The notes under the pieces are model-generated. The model was not told the DNA's origin. It did no database searches and saw only the letters and a list, made by a program, of their open reading frames with translations. The position numbers and the translations under genes were made by a program. A stretch of 64,000 bases of DNA from Trebouxia sp. TZW2008. Its lineage: Eukaryota; Chlorophyta; Trebouxiophyceae; Trebouxiales; Trebouxiaceae. The stretch is taken from positions 100,930 to 164,929 of the forward strand of contig BDIU01000344.1 of the NCBI GenBank assembly GCA_002118135.1, written 5' to 3'. How positions within the stretch are numbered: the stretch's first letter is position 1; every line of letters starts with the position of its first letter. Shown here piece after piece: positions 1-10,679 of this stretch.

Positions 1-3000
1 CCAATGCAGTGCTCTCACTTGGCTTCACCCCTGCGCGTCGAGCTACTGAGTGCATGTGGCATAGCACCCACAGCACAGTGCTGAGTTGAGCTGTTATCTG
101 ATGCAATTTGTGCATTAGACAGAATCCATGTTGACTTCACAAATACACTGCAATGTGTTGCGTTTTTTTGAACATGCAGCCCATTGTGCTGAGCCCACTG
201 TGCAGCACAGCAAGCTGCATGCCAAAAAAATGCAGCACACAGCAGTATAGTGCCAGTGCACCAGCCATGTGTCAAAATTTGTAACAGTGCAGAGGCGGTT
301 AGACTAAGCAGCAGTCTGCTGCATGTCCCATGCACATGACACAGTGATGTGCTGCTCACACAGCGCACTGGCACATGGCTCCTGTATGGACGGGAGCCTT
401 GAACGATAGATGCATGACCAGACAAAGAAGTTGTACAAACACAAAGAGCTCAAGCACATGTGTTATGCTGCTCATGCGTCTTTCAGTTTGCTAGGACGAG
501 GGTCAACGACAGTATGCCTCAGCCAAATCTTGCGCGTGCAGTCCAGTTATGTGCTCTGCAGGTTTGGATATCACGTCACATACACAGCAGCAGGCAACAT
601 CAGGATGACATCTTCAGTGATGACCTTGGACCCAGACAGTGGTGAGGACCACCTTGTTGCTGAGCTGCTGGTACACCTGACGTGCACAGTAGCTGGGACG
701 TGTCATGCGCACAGCAATAGGCAGCATTGACAAGAATGACGCTCAAACTGACCTGACACCCAAACAGTGGTGAGGACCTCCTTATTGCTGAGCTGGTGAT
801 CATGTCATGCGACCAGCAGCTAGAACCATCCAAAACATTTTCGTTGCTGACCTTGCAGCCAGACAGCTGTAAGACATGTCATGCGCACAGCAGTGGGCAG
901 CATAGAAAATGAAATGTGCAATACTGACCTTGCACCCAGACAGTGGTGAGGACCTCCTTGTTGCTGAGCTGCTGATCATGTCATGCGACCAGCAGCTAGA
1001 ACCATTTAAAACATTTTTGGTGCTGACCTTGCAGCCAGACAGCTGTAAGACATGTCATGCGCACAGCAGTGGGCAGCATAGAAAATGAAATGTGCAATGC
1101 TGACCTTGCACCCAGACAGTGGTGAGGACCTCCTTGTTGCTGAGCTGCTGGTACACATCAGCCACAACAATGCCATCCAGGTGAGCCATCTGCTCCTTGA
1201 AGGTCATGCCGTTCTGAGCTTCACGCTCGTAGTCCAACTCATGGAAGAAGCGCGTGGCCCACTCGTCAATGAGCCCTACCCAGTTTGTCCTTACCTGCAC
1301 TCGCAACGAAAAGTCAAATTCCAGTTGCACTTGTCGCCAATCATCAACAATCAAGTCAAAAGCCTCAGACCAAATAGAAGCCAGCACAATGGTCAGGACA
1401 GTCTGCAGCAGCCTGCACACTGACCATCCTATTACCATGACTGTACTGCTGAGTTGAGCTGAGCGGGGTTTGTTGTCTTTGGGGTGCAAAATTACCGCAA
1501 CAGGCGATCCAGCATTCTGTGCTGCAGAGCAGCATATGCAAACCCTGATGTAAACGTGCTGCACAAAAGGGCAAACTGCTCCATCGTACAGATGCAATGC
1601 TGTGGCAATCACTGTGGCAGTCGCAGCTGTGCCGCAGAGCAACAAGGGTGCAGTCATCTCAACATGACCTGCTGACAAGCTTGAAACAAGAGCTTGGGCA
1701 CAACATTTCCTGGGGACCTCAATGAACACCGATATCATGCACATGGAAGATAACGAAGCGGTGTATGACAAGCATAAATGTTGGGACAGGACTACACACC
1801 TGGGGAAAGGTTTGGCAAAATGTTGCAAAGCGGCGCATGAGCAGCAGGTCCAGGGACACAGAAGCCAACACGGAGGGCCGCTGCACTTTGACAGCCACCT
1901 CCCCACCCCCATACCCTTCCCTCAGGCGGCCCCTGTACACCTGCCCCAAGGACGCTGATGCCACTGGGGCGGGTGACAGGCTGCTGAACACTTCCTTCAC
2001 AGGCTGCTCAAATGCTGCGGGCAACAGTGTACAAGTCAGCGTGACTGGAGGTTGACTGATAAATCAGGTCCTGATGCAACAGCCACATGTGTTTGGCAGC
2101 TTGTGACGGTCAGCTAACATCTCTCTGAGGCGGCCCCTGCACACCTGCCCTAGGGAAGCTGATGCCGTTGGGGCAGGTGACAGGCTGCTGAACACTTCCT
2201 GCATGGGCTGCTCAAACGCTGCAGGCAGTAGTATACAGTACTGTCTTGACACGTGGAACCATATTTTCCTGCTTATTTTTGTGTTTCTTCTAACCCCTTC
2301 AAGAAAATTTGAAACTGTCAAGTACCCAATATCAGTAAAAAAGCTAGCCTGAGCCCTTTTGATGTGCAGAAACATATGAGATGCTGACTGACCTGTGGCC
2401 ATGACCTTCAGAGCATCTTCAGTAGGAAAAGGCGGAACTCGGTCTTGCAGGCGCTCAATCTCCACCAGATAGCTGTAGTCCAGCACATCTACCCGGGTGG
2501 AGATGGCCTGAGCCACCTTCACATAGGCAGGGCCTAGCCGCTCTATGGCCTTGCGCACCTGGATTGCCCTCCCTGGAGAGTTTGTAGCAAGCTTGCCTGC
2601 ATGACAAGCTTCCATGTGAACATAAGCAGGAGGACCGATGCTTGCTACAGATAATGGCGAAAGCATGCTTTTGAAGGCTGGACGGCATATGCTTGCAGGT
2701 TCAGCAGAGTCAACCTGGTAGCACTCAAATCAGCTCAACCCAGTACGCTCAGTGAGGACTGTTGCATTCTCAAAATGCTGGCAATGCTGCTTGAGAATGT
2801 GCAGAAAGCACATTTCGCTACATGCAGCTGATGGCAAAGAAGAGTTTGCTGCCAGTGCTGCTCAGTCCAGGCATTGTCAAAGCTGGCTATGACTGATGAG
2901 ATTTGACACATGGCTGAACACTTGAAGGTCAGCTTGCTGACCAGCAAGACTGCATGTAAGCGTGTTTTTGGCTGTTCACAATTTAGTGGCAAGGCAGCAA

Positions 3001-6000
3001 GCCTGACCTCTGGCACGATCTAGCAGCAAGGCTAGCCCCACACTCAGGGCAGCCATAGTGACAGTGACTGATCTGCGCGCCACAGCCACAGGACGCCTTG
3101 ACCAGTAGGAAGCCACATTGTCTGCACTCCAGTCCCATGGTAGGGTATCAGCAGGGTCTGGCTGCCCATAGCCCTTTGCTGGAACAGACGCTGCCACTGC
3201 TGCTGCTATGACAATTGAGAGCAGTCCAATGGTGGTGGGACTGTAACCACCAAAATCTGCGAGCAGAAGCAAGGGTAGTGTCTCTAGGAATGGGGCAGCC
3301 ACTTTGACGATGTCGAATCACAGGTGCAGCACATTAATTGGTATTTAGTACGTGCACATCATGCTCATGCATTAAGGCTACAGCTTGACATCATTTATTC
3401 ATGAAGCTCATGAGATCAGATGCATATACACTGTGCCTGGAAGCACATGTACAAGCAGCAAGCTTTGTTTACCTGGGCGCGCATGCAAACACATGCGCAA
3501 GGCGCAAGCATGTGGCAAATCAGTATGCACACATGTTTGCAACTACCAGCAGCAAGGCAGCTCTGGTCATTCACCTTGATCTTGCAGACTGCTGAAGCTA
3601 GTAGCAAAAGAGGCTCCAGGACCAATCAAACCGGCAGCTAAAGCGGCTTGAGCACTACTGAAATCTGACGCTGGGGCTGACAAACCAGCAGGGATGTTCT
3701 GACTGAGCTGGCTCAGATATGTCTTGAGACCATCAAGCGCAGCTGAGGCTTGCAGCAAGAAGTCTGGGGCTGTAAGCTGACTGCCCTGAGACTGAAGGCC
3801 CTGCAGCACCATGCATGACTTGGCAACAAGTCATAAAAGGCATTTGCATGCAGTGTTGATTGCAGCGCATAGAGAGTAGTGATGCTACAAACAACAACCA
3901 GATGTGTGGCACTTACTATTATGTCTGACGAACAGATTGACATGGGGCCAATTGAGCAATGTATCAATTGCTCAGAGCAGCTGAAAAAGAGCTTTAAATG
4001 AATGTTGCCTTAGATAGTGATGAAGCAGCATGCTTACCTTGATGCCTTGCTGCAGAGAGTCCATAGCTGTGTGTAGGCCTGGAAGGGAAGGCAATGAGGC
4101 AGGGCGCAAAATACCAGACTGACTGGTGAACCATCCAGACAGTTGCGCTGCTGCTGCCTTCACTGCTTGTGTACCATAGTGTGGCTCCAGAGGCTGGCCT
4201 GGCCCAACTGCCTGAAGTTTTGCACATGTTCCATTGTGTTTTGTTCATTCTCAACATGTGCTAGACAGGCTCAGCAGGCCCAGCTAGGTATGTACACGTT
4301 TGGCAGTCAGCAGATGTGTGAGAAGTGGGCAAAAATAACAATTGGGTTGTGCTTGTCAATGTTGTGCTTTGGATGCTGGAATGCTGCTTTGCAACTGTGT
4401 ACAAAGACCTTTCCACCCTCCTTGTTCAGTATGAATGATTTAGGTTGGCATAGGACGGAACTGGTTGATGACACTTGAATGCTACAGTACATACCTGGCT
4501 GGGCCTGCTGAGCCTGTCTAGCATGCGTTCTGAAATGAAAAATGAAATGCAACCTTGACAAAGCTCAGCGTTGTTGTTTGCAGTAATTCAGGTGCTGGTT
4601 TGCAATGCATGCAACATTTTGAGGACACAAGGCAGAGTGACTTACTGTGAGCTGGCTTGTTATAGAGCTGCTGAGCTTATTGACGGGGCTTGTAACATTT
4701 GCTATGGCATTAGCAATTGCACCAGTTGCTTCTGCATAGGCTGCCCCGACTGTACAGCAACAGCATCATGTCAGTACAGGTACAGTAATTTCTGTGTATA
4801 AGGACACTCAATACAAGGACATTCTTGATGTAATGACAATTCGAATGGAAACCATCACTGCATTCTTACTGCAGTAGTATCTCTGAGTGAGCACAACTTG
4901 GTAGAGGGACAATATTGCTGTGGTCAATGCAGTCATTAAAAGACGTGCAGAGATGACTGTCCTGTGAGACGTCTCACTTGGGCAACATGCAACAACACTA
5001 CAGCTGATGCATCAAAGTCTGGCACTACATGACGACAGCCATTGCATGCGACATATATTGAGGGTTTGTTGTTGATGGCAAAAGTGTAGCTCACCTGCTT
5101 GTTTCACAGGAGGCAGTGGGGGCAACTGCAGTGTCTGCTGACCCGTCAAGCTGCGCAACTGTTCAGTTGCCAATCTTGTCACCTCCTGGGCTGCACCCAC
5201 AGCAGCCTGGGTGCCGTAGTGGGGCTGAATTTGGCCACCATTGACTGGGTGTGGAGCAGCAGAGGCAAAACCTTCAGACAAGCTGCAACACCAGCAGACC
5301 TTGTTAAGCCACGCAGGCCACTGTTGCTGATCGTAAGCAGACTACAGGGGCTTTTCTTTGAAGGCACACTTGATCTTAGGGATTTCTGGTTGTAATAGCA
5401 AGCTCATGGGAACCAACACAGTTCAAGGAGAAATTAGTGCAGTGGAGAGCTGTCTTTATCAGACATTCACTTTCCGCTTGAAAAGTCATGTGTGGTGAGT
5501 TAAAGGCTCAAGTGGCAAACCTTGATGACATCCTGTCAAGGCCATCTGTCACTGGGTTGCTGGAAGCAAGCTGGATTGCACGGGAAGTAATTGAGTCAAT
5601 CTGCTTTTCGAGCTGGGCAGCGAGTGCGTCAGCCTGTTCTGTCACAACTCTTGAGAATGAGAGAGGTTGCTCGACAGCAGCTGAAGTGCTGGCCACCAGA
5701 TCGCGGATGGTGTGTCCTGCTGAGGCCGATAGCCTGTTAGCAGCGTCTGCAACAGCTGCGGGCGTGGAAGATGCTGCAGCGGACACTCGGTTTGCAGCAT
5801 CTGTGAGAGCTGCTGAAGCTGAAGGTTGTTGATCGAGCTGACTGCTACATCTTGCTGGCACAATGCGACTTCGACGATTTTGCCTCTGCCAAACATTTCG
5901 CCCGGCAGACCTGCACAGCCGCAAAAGGGTTCCTCGAAACTCTCGTCAAAGCGCTGTTGAGTGTGATCAAGACATGAACAGCCTCGAAGTGTCCGACGAA

Positions 6001-6205
6001 CCCCATACAATGGTCGTTTCTGGCATGTGCATTGCCATGCATCAAGCCTCGAGATTGATGAATGAGAAGCAAAGCAATCCGGAACATGCGCATGCGGCAC
6101 AGGCATATCGAGACCGAGTGACTCAGTATCACTTGTATCGCACCTGCGCACCGCGAGACGACCCTCGCAGCCAGAGTACGAGACTGCGCTGGCCTGCAGA
6201 ATCAT
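1..6205 (-). CDS. ABC1K/UbiB-family atypical kinase, plastid-type, 3' part beyond window
   Basis: Spliced gene read right to left. The N-terminal exons (about 5508-5840, 5090-5290, 4676-4745, 4040-4210, 3580-3812) encode Ala/Ser-rich helical sequence with a repeated HYGTQA motif. The exon at 3008-3305 carries two hydrophobic segments. The ABC1 domain follows: 2393-2574 with RLGPAYVKVAQAISTR, equivalent to the family's KxGQ region; 1800-about 2012 with SASLGQVYRGRLR (Ala-rich loop) and VAVKVQRP, whose Lys should be the ATP-binding lysine; then 1297-1400 and 1105-1290 with DEWATRFFHELDYEREAQN, the family ELDY motif. Later kinase motifs are not in the window. Plant ABC1K proteins regulate prenylquinone metabolism in plastoglobules or mitochondria; a plastid location is inferred from the long N-terminal region. 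The first exon, and so the 6205 start, is uncertain. The typical KxGQ reads KVAQ here. Confidence 0.75.
622..1105 (-). repeat. Three downstream copies of an ABC1K exon end plus 5' splice site
   Basis: The true exon ends at 1105 with the coding text QQLSNKEVLTTVW followed by a GT donor. Recognisable copies of the same exon end and donor lie in the downstream intron at about 921-980, 749-803 and 622-681. Between them alternates a second short motif (a CAG acceptor, then a CTGTCTGGCTGCAAG-like segment, then GTCAGC). The period is roughly 150-180 bp. The copies diverge by a few substitutions and each keeps a GT after the exon-like segment. Confidence 0.7.
2110..2235 (-). repeat. Upstream copy of an ABC1K exon (AAFEQP...SLGQV)
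   Basis: On the minus strand this segment encodes AAFEQPMQEVFSSLSPAP and then SASLGQVCRGRLRE, matching the start of the following exon (about 1930-2012), which has AAFEQPVKEVFSSLSPAP. The copy breaks off after RLREM, while the true exon continues into the VAVKVQRP lysine strand. It could be an abandoned exon or an alternative one; it cannot supply the catalytic lysine. Confidence 0.65.
4258..4526. repeat. Inverted repeat with 37-bp arms in an ABC1K intron
   Basis: The arm at 4258-4295 (GCTAGACAGGCTCAGCAGG...GGTATGTAC) is repeated as its reverse complement at 4490-4526 with about one mismatch. Related single arms occur at about 21415-21450 and 25340-25378. One side is followed by an A-rich, AATGA-like tail at 4540-4555, which resembles the end of a short retroelement. 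The family is not identified. Confidence 0.55.
4787..4910. repeat. Copy A of a dispersed MITE-like repeat (TACAGTAA...AAGGACA)
   Basis: It begins with TACAGTAATTTCTGTGTA and has repeated AAGGACA-type motifs. The same end occurs inverted at about 20957 and directly at about 38612. The other end of the family (TTCTCTATGTAACAACCGC) is clearest at about 31240. A TA-flanked CAGT terminus suggests a pogo/mariner-type non-autonomous element; this is inference. Confidence 0.45.
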
Positions 6206-6588
6206 GTCTGCGCTGCGCCTTCCAAGCTCGCCCTGATCGCACGCATCAGCAAGGTATCAAGCGTCTGCGAAATGCTAGGTTGACGTTGCGTGACGTCGTA
6301 ACTTGATCGTAACTGGCCTGTTCCACGACAGCGCTCCGAAACCAGCGATTCTTGCGCTTGCCCAGCATGCTCCAAAGCTTACAGCTTACAGCGTGCATCG
6401 TTTCGGACTGCCGGTATTCCGTGTATAAGCAGTAATTGTTTTTTGGACACCAGCTGATCAGCACAGCCTGCCTTCCGTCAATCAGGAGCAGCTTTGTCAA
6501 CTGCCTTTGATCACGCTGCAGTGGCGATAGACACTGACAAAACAATTCTGCCAGAGCGGAGCATACAATTTCGAATGTGACAACGATA

Positions 6589-8476
6589 CCCATGCGAGGT
6601 CTAGATCGTCAGCTCAGGGTCTGGCTGGCAGGAAATGTGGCAGGACCTCTGATTTTGTACTGGTTTGACACAGACCTCACAAGGCACTTGTCTGGTACGA
6701 ACCATACACGTCGGTGCTTCAAAGAATTCCCGCACAGAGATGGCCTCTTTTCACCTTCCCTTACTGCCTTGTGCAGGTGCCTTCCAAACACGCAACATCA
6801 CCAGCTTTGATGGCGCATATACTGCTTTACTCTTCTGCTCTTTGGGAGTCCTGACATGGCTGTACCACACACTGTACAGCTCAGACCCAGGCGGTCCCAA
6901 TGCGAACACTCTGAGCAGCGGTGCAGCTCAAGGACCACCTTGCGAGCACTGTAATATGGCGTCTCCAACTCCCAGGGTGCGCCATGACTTTGCAACAGGT
7001 GCACTTTGCAAAGTTGACTTGCTTTGTCATCATTTCCTGGGATTGTCAGTTTTGCTAGCATTTATCATCCTGTTGAAGGCATATTCTCAGACGCTTGCCA
7101 GGCCAAGCAATGTTTGCCACCTGAAAACCAAATGCACTGGCTTGTTCAGTATAGCCTGACTCAAACTGACTTACATTACTGGTGCACAGGCAAATGTGTG
7201 GTAGCGTTCGATCACTACTGTTTGCTCATCAACACCACAGTAGGCGACCGCAACCATGCCAGGTTCTTTTGGTATTGCGCCCTGCAATGGTTTCTGGTTA
7301 TGTGGGGCTGGATGCTGGCATGGAATGCTGTGGGTCCCTGTTTCAACGTGTTCACCTCCACAATCGCTGTAAGCGTACGCTTTGCATGCAAGAAATGGGC
7401 ACTTTTCCAGGCACATCTGCTCACAGCTGTTTTGCAACTGCATTGCTAATCAGCTCCTGATGGGGAACAGACAGCAAGTGGTTGATCATGTTCTGTACGT
7501 GCTTCGTGATAGCATCGGCGGCTTCCTGTTTGCGCTTGGTTTCCAGTCTCAACTCTTCCGCCGCTCTGTTCAATGCCAGTTCCTGCTGTGGCTTTGAGGG
7601 TTGTGCTGGAGGTTTTCGATGGTCGATTGATGTATCCAGGCTGCTCACTGAAACTGCAAACTGTATTGCAGTCTTGAGGTTTGCTTGTGGCCATTGTTTG
7701 CAATGAGCATCAGAGCATTTGATGCTGTCCGTTGTGACTATCCTGCGCTTGATGTGCTGCAGGTCCAGTGTTGGCGGCATTCAGTATTGCGTGCGTTGGT
7801 GCTGCTATGGGCTGGGTTTTGTCTGACCATAGCAGCCATAGTCTTCACCTTTCTTGTGGTCTTCCACACTTACTTGGCCTGTACTGACCAGACGACCTAT
7901 GAGATGATGAAAAGTAGGTTAACTTGAGCTAAAGCTTCCTTGCATGCACCAGCTCATCTGTTGCTGTGCCGAACAAAGTGCGTTTGGAGCAAACCATTGT
8001 ACTGCATATGTTTGCAGCAGTACACTTGTGTGGTGGCAGCATGCATCGCTTCAATGCACACACTCTTCAAAACATACAGACAGTTCTCAAGTTCTGCTTA
8101 GTTTTTGACTGTTTCACTTCTTTATGTGCAATGTTTTCATGCCCAAGAGACCATTTTCAAACAGAGATGTGTGTCTGCAGATCATTCAGTAAGCTACTTG
8201 AAACCATATTATGACGCGATGGGTGATTGGGATCCACCCCCTGACATTGAAGAAGACCGCAAGGCTGGCAGAAAACCAAAAGCGCGTCTGCCATTTGTGT
8301 GGGTCATGATGTATCGGCATCTGTCCGGCACTGGCTTCCATCCACGCCCTTTTGACCAAGGACTTGTGCAGAACTTGAATACATTCTTTTTTGCCAGAAA
8401 GCCATGTCTACACAGGGTGCAGTTCCAGCCCGAAGATATCAGCAGCATGAGACACACTGCTCTGCACTCAGTTTGA
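6589..8476 (+). CDS. Protein S-acyltransferase, DHHC family with a DHYC core
   Basis: Five exons keep phase throughout: 6589-6694, 6777-6998, 7190-7368, 7763-7913, 8181-8476, giving 317 aa. The cysteine-rich domain reads CEHC, then PRVRHDFATGKCV, then FDHYC and INTTVGDRNHARFF. Four hydrophobic segments flank it (LALL-type helices before, FLVMWGWMLAW and LTIAAIVFTFLVVF after), and the family TTxE motif appears as QTTYE. Such enzymes palmitoylate proteins at Golgi, endosome or plasma membranes. DHYC cores are known in yeast Akr1-type enzymes. Two of the usual zinc cysteines are replaced (the HHC and CxxC positions read HDFATGKC), so zinc binding may be altered. The gene is divergent from the ABC1K gene. 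The C-terminal end could be longer if the last exon is spliced again. Confidence 0.85.
7421..7780 (-). other. Antisense coiled-coil ORF inside the acyltransferase intron
   Basis: The intron at 7369-7762 carries a 119-codon reading frame on the opposite strand. The part from about 7640 down to 7421 looks protein-like: AAEELRLETKRKQEAADAI is strongly heptad-patterned and is followed by HVQNMINHLLSVPHQEL and a stop. The upstream part (7650-7780) looks like intron. I do not recognise it. It could be an exon fragment captured from a coiled-coil gene, a terminal exon of a nested gene, or chance. Confidence 0.3.
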
Positions 8477-8887
8477 GTTCTAAAGATCTGTTGTTCATGT
8501 GCCATGTCCAGTGTCAGCTCTTGACATCAAGACACCCAAGGCTTGTGGACCACAACCAGGTGATTTAGATTATGCAAGTTGCTATGCAACACCTTGTGAT
8601 CTCCAAAATCACAGATGTTGTGCAGCAATTGTCAATGCAATCGATGGTCTGACATCCAGCTTTTGATGGTGTAAGCGCAGACCATGATGATGTTTGTCAG
8701 CTTAATTTTTCTGCCAGATCACCCAGCCTTTTTTTGCTCAATTGAATGCAGACACGTGTGGATCATGTTGTGCTGCAAAGGGTATGTGGCCAAGGTTATC
8801 ACATGCGAGATATACACTGCTGTGAATAATGGCAAAGTCATTAACAATCGCTTCAAGCATATGAGGCACGTCAACTTCCGTATGACT
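8477..8887. other. Spacer after the acyltransferase gene
   Basis: No coding signal or RNA gene is visible. It ends at the left edge of the chromovirus insertion. Confidence 0.4.
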
Positions 8888-9086
8888 TGTAGCAGTGTGC
8901 TCTATGCTTTACCCTAGCTGTGGTTATGGCATCACGTGTCTGATCATAGCTTCATTCTGATTCCTGTCGGGTTGCGGCTATCCAAGGCCAATGCGTGGAG
9001 GCTTATCATTAACGATTCCGCTACGCACGCTTGGTCTTGGGTGCCTTCCAGCACCAAGCCACTATTGTAAATCTCACTCTGTTACA
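8888..9086 (+). repeat. 5' LTR of the chromovirus
   Basis: 199 bp, TG...CA ends, 198 of 199 positions identical to the 3' LTR by my reading. Confidence 0.9.
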
Positions 9087-9091
9087 TTGGT

Positions 9092-10135
9092 TTCTGGAAG
9101 TCTGTTGCCAAAATTCTGGGTGTAAAGCAAAGTCTGTCCAGTGCACGCCGGCCTCAGTCGGATGGACAAACTGAGCGCACCAACCGCACGCTTGAAGACA
9201 TGCTTAGGCATTTTGTATCCCCATCACATGATGACTGGGACCTACGCTTGCCATGCTGTGAATTTGCCATCAACAATGCATGGAATGCGGCAACAGGCAG
9301 TACACCGTTCTTCTTGAATACTGGTGCTCATCCTAGGAGTCCAGTCAATGTGAACATTGTATGCAAACTGCCTGCTGGTGATGCTTTTGTTGGCAGAATA
9401 AATGCGGCCATTGCTCGTGCAAAGGACTCTCTGAACTATGCACAGCAGAGGATGAGTAATGACTATAACGCTAAGCACCGTGATGAGTCATTTCAGGCTG
9501 GTGAGTTCGCTTATTTGTCACCTGAAGGTTTGAACGTCTCAACGGGCGGGTCCAGGAAGCTGTTGCCTCGGCAACTGGGACCCTTTGAAATCACTGAACG
9601 CGTAGGCAGACTTGCTTATAAGCTGCTTTTGCCTTCTTCTATGAGCAGAGTGCATCCTGTCTTTCATGTGTCACTGCTCAAGCGCCCTAAGGATGGTGGC
9701 CGCAACTCTGCACCACCTCCTGCAATGCTGCTTGACGGACAGGAAGAGCATGAAATTGACAAGGTTCTTGCTTGCAGACCCAAGCCTCACAAACGCCAGC
9801 CCAACCACTGCAAATATCTGGTCTCTTGGAAGGGTATGGGGCCTGAGGAAAATGAGTGGTTCTCTGAACATAAGCTCAGGAATGCTGCTGATGCTGTGCA
9901 GGAATTTCGCGACAGACAGTCTCAGAGCAGGCCTGCGCCACGCCTTGGCAGAGCCACAGATACTACGCATGATACGCAGCCTGCAAATGCAGCTTCTGCG
10001 AAGAAGAAGCGCGGGCGACCTGCTAAGTCCTTATCTGCAACTTCTACACCTGTCAAAAAGCAGAAGAAGAAGTCTGGACAAGCTGCAGTGCAGAATACAA
10101 GGCAGTCAGCTCGCCTACAACAGCAGCGCTCATAA
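9092..10135 (+). CDS. Truncated pol: integrase C-terminal part, chromodomain, AT-hook tail
   Basis: The open frame starts abruptly (FWKSVAKILGVKQ) six bases after the 5' LTR, inside the integrase catalytic core; the first in-frame ATG is at 9200. RPQSDGQTERTNRTLE contains the third catalytic residue (Glu) of the DDE triad; the two Asp residues lie in the deleted part. KLLPRQLGPFEITERVG and VHPVFHVSLLK are typical Ty3/gypsy integrase C-terminal sequence. The chromodomain follows (about 9748-9910, EIDKVLACR through YLVSWKGMG and NEWFSEHKL). The tail has KKKRGRPAKS, an AT-hook, and Lys-rich stretches like nuclear localisation signals. Chromodomains of this class direct integration to particular chromatin. 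The protein cannot integrate alone. Confidence 0.85.
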   Translation, partial: FWKSVAKILGVKQSLSSARRPQSDGQTERTNRTLEDMLRHFVSPSHDDWDLRLPCCEFAINNAWNAATGSTPFFLNTGAHPRSPVNVNIVCKLPAGDAFVGRINAAIARAKDSLNYAQQRMSNDYNAKHRDESFQAGEFAYLSPEGLNVSTGGSRKLLPRQLGPFEITERVGRLAYKLLLPSSMSRVHPVFHVSLLKRPKDGGRNSAPPPAMLLDGQEEHEIDKVLACRPKPHKRQPNHCKYLVSWKGMGPEENEWFSEHKLRNAADAVQEFRDRQSQSRPAPRLGRATDTTHDTQPANAASAKKKRGRPAKSLSATSTPVKKQKKKSGQAAVQNTRQSARLQQQRS

Positions 10136-10430
10136 GGTTGTTAGGTTTCTTTTGTCCTGCTGTGATAGCTTGCTATTGCTTTTGCCTTGTTTGAGGTTTG
10201 CCTATATCGGCTGGGCTGCTGATCTGTACAATGAGTCCTTTCCTCAGAACTGTGAACTGTTGCTTTGCAGCCCATGCTTTAGGCTGTGCAACCTCTTTAC
10301 GCTACGCAATGCAACGCTAGTCGCATCCCAATGCCGGCAGGGTGGCTTGTGCTGTGCTGCAGTGCAGTTCCCTTATGCTCTCGCTTTGTTGCTGTTCAAC
10401 TTGGGTAAGTTGAATATAAGTGGGGGGGAA

Positions 10431-10629
10431 TGTAGCAGTGTGCTCTATGCTTTACCCTAGCTGTGGTTATGGCATCACGTGTCTGATCATAGCTTCATTC
10501 TGATTCCTGTCGGGTTGCGGCTATCCAAGGCCAATGCGTGGAGGCTTATCATTAACGATTCCGCTGCGCACGCTTGGTCTTGGGTGCCTTCCAGCACCAA
10601 GCCACTATTGTAAATCTCACTCTGTTACA
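10431..10629 (+). repeat. 3' LTR of the chromovirus
   Basis: 199 bp, preceded by a polypurine tract. It ends 50 bp before the FAP127 stop codon, on the 3' side of that gene. Confidence 0.9.
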
Positions 10630-10679
10630 TGAGTCGACTAATGAAGCAGTTATGGTCGTGAGTAACAAAGCAAATAACA

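Larger units (their letters stand above)
8888..10629 (+). mobile_element. Internally deleted Ty3-type chromovirus with paired LTRs
   Basis: Two 199-bp LTRs (8888-9086 and 10431-10629) start TGTAGCAG and end TTACA; I see one difference between them (A versus G in CGCTRCGCAC). A purine-rich tract (TGGGGGGGAA) sits immediately before the 3' LTR. The flanks TGACT and TGAGT could be an imperfect 5-bp target duplication. Only the end of integrase and a chromodomain remain. Primer-binding site, gag, protease, reverse transcriptase and RNase H are missing, so the copy needs help from a full element. The right LTR ends 50 bp from the FAP127 stop codon. Confidence 0.92.

Noticed and set aside
1..425. 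136-codon minus-strand frame at the window edge
   Set aside because: It lacks the ABC1K kinase motifs expected next and has no coding character; it is probably intron.
9666..10460. 264-codon frame overlapping the chromovirus pol
   Set aside because: Out of frame with the integrase-chromodomain coding sequence and without protein character.
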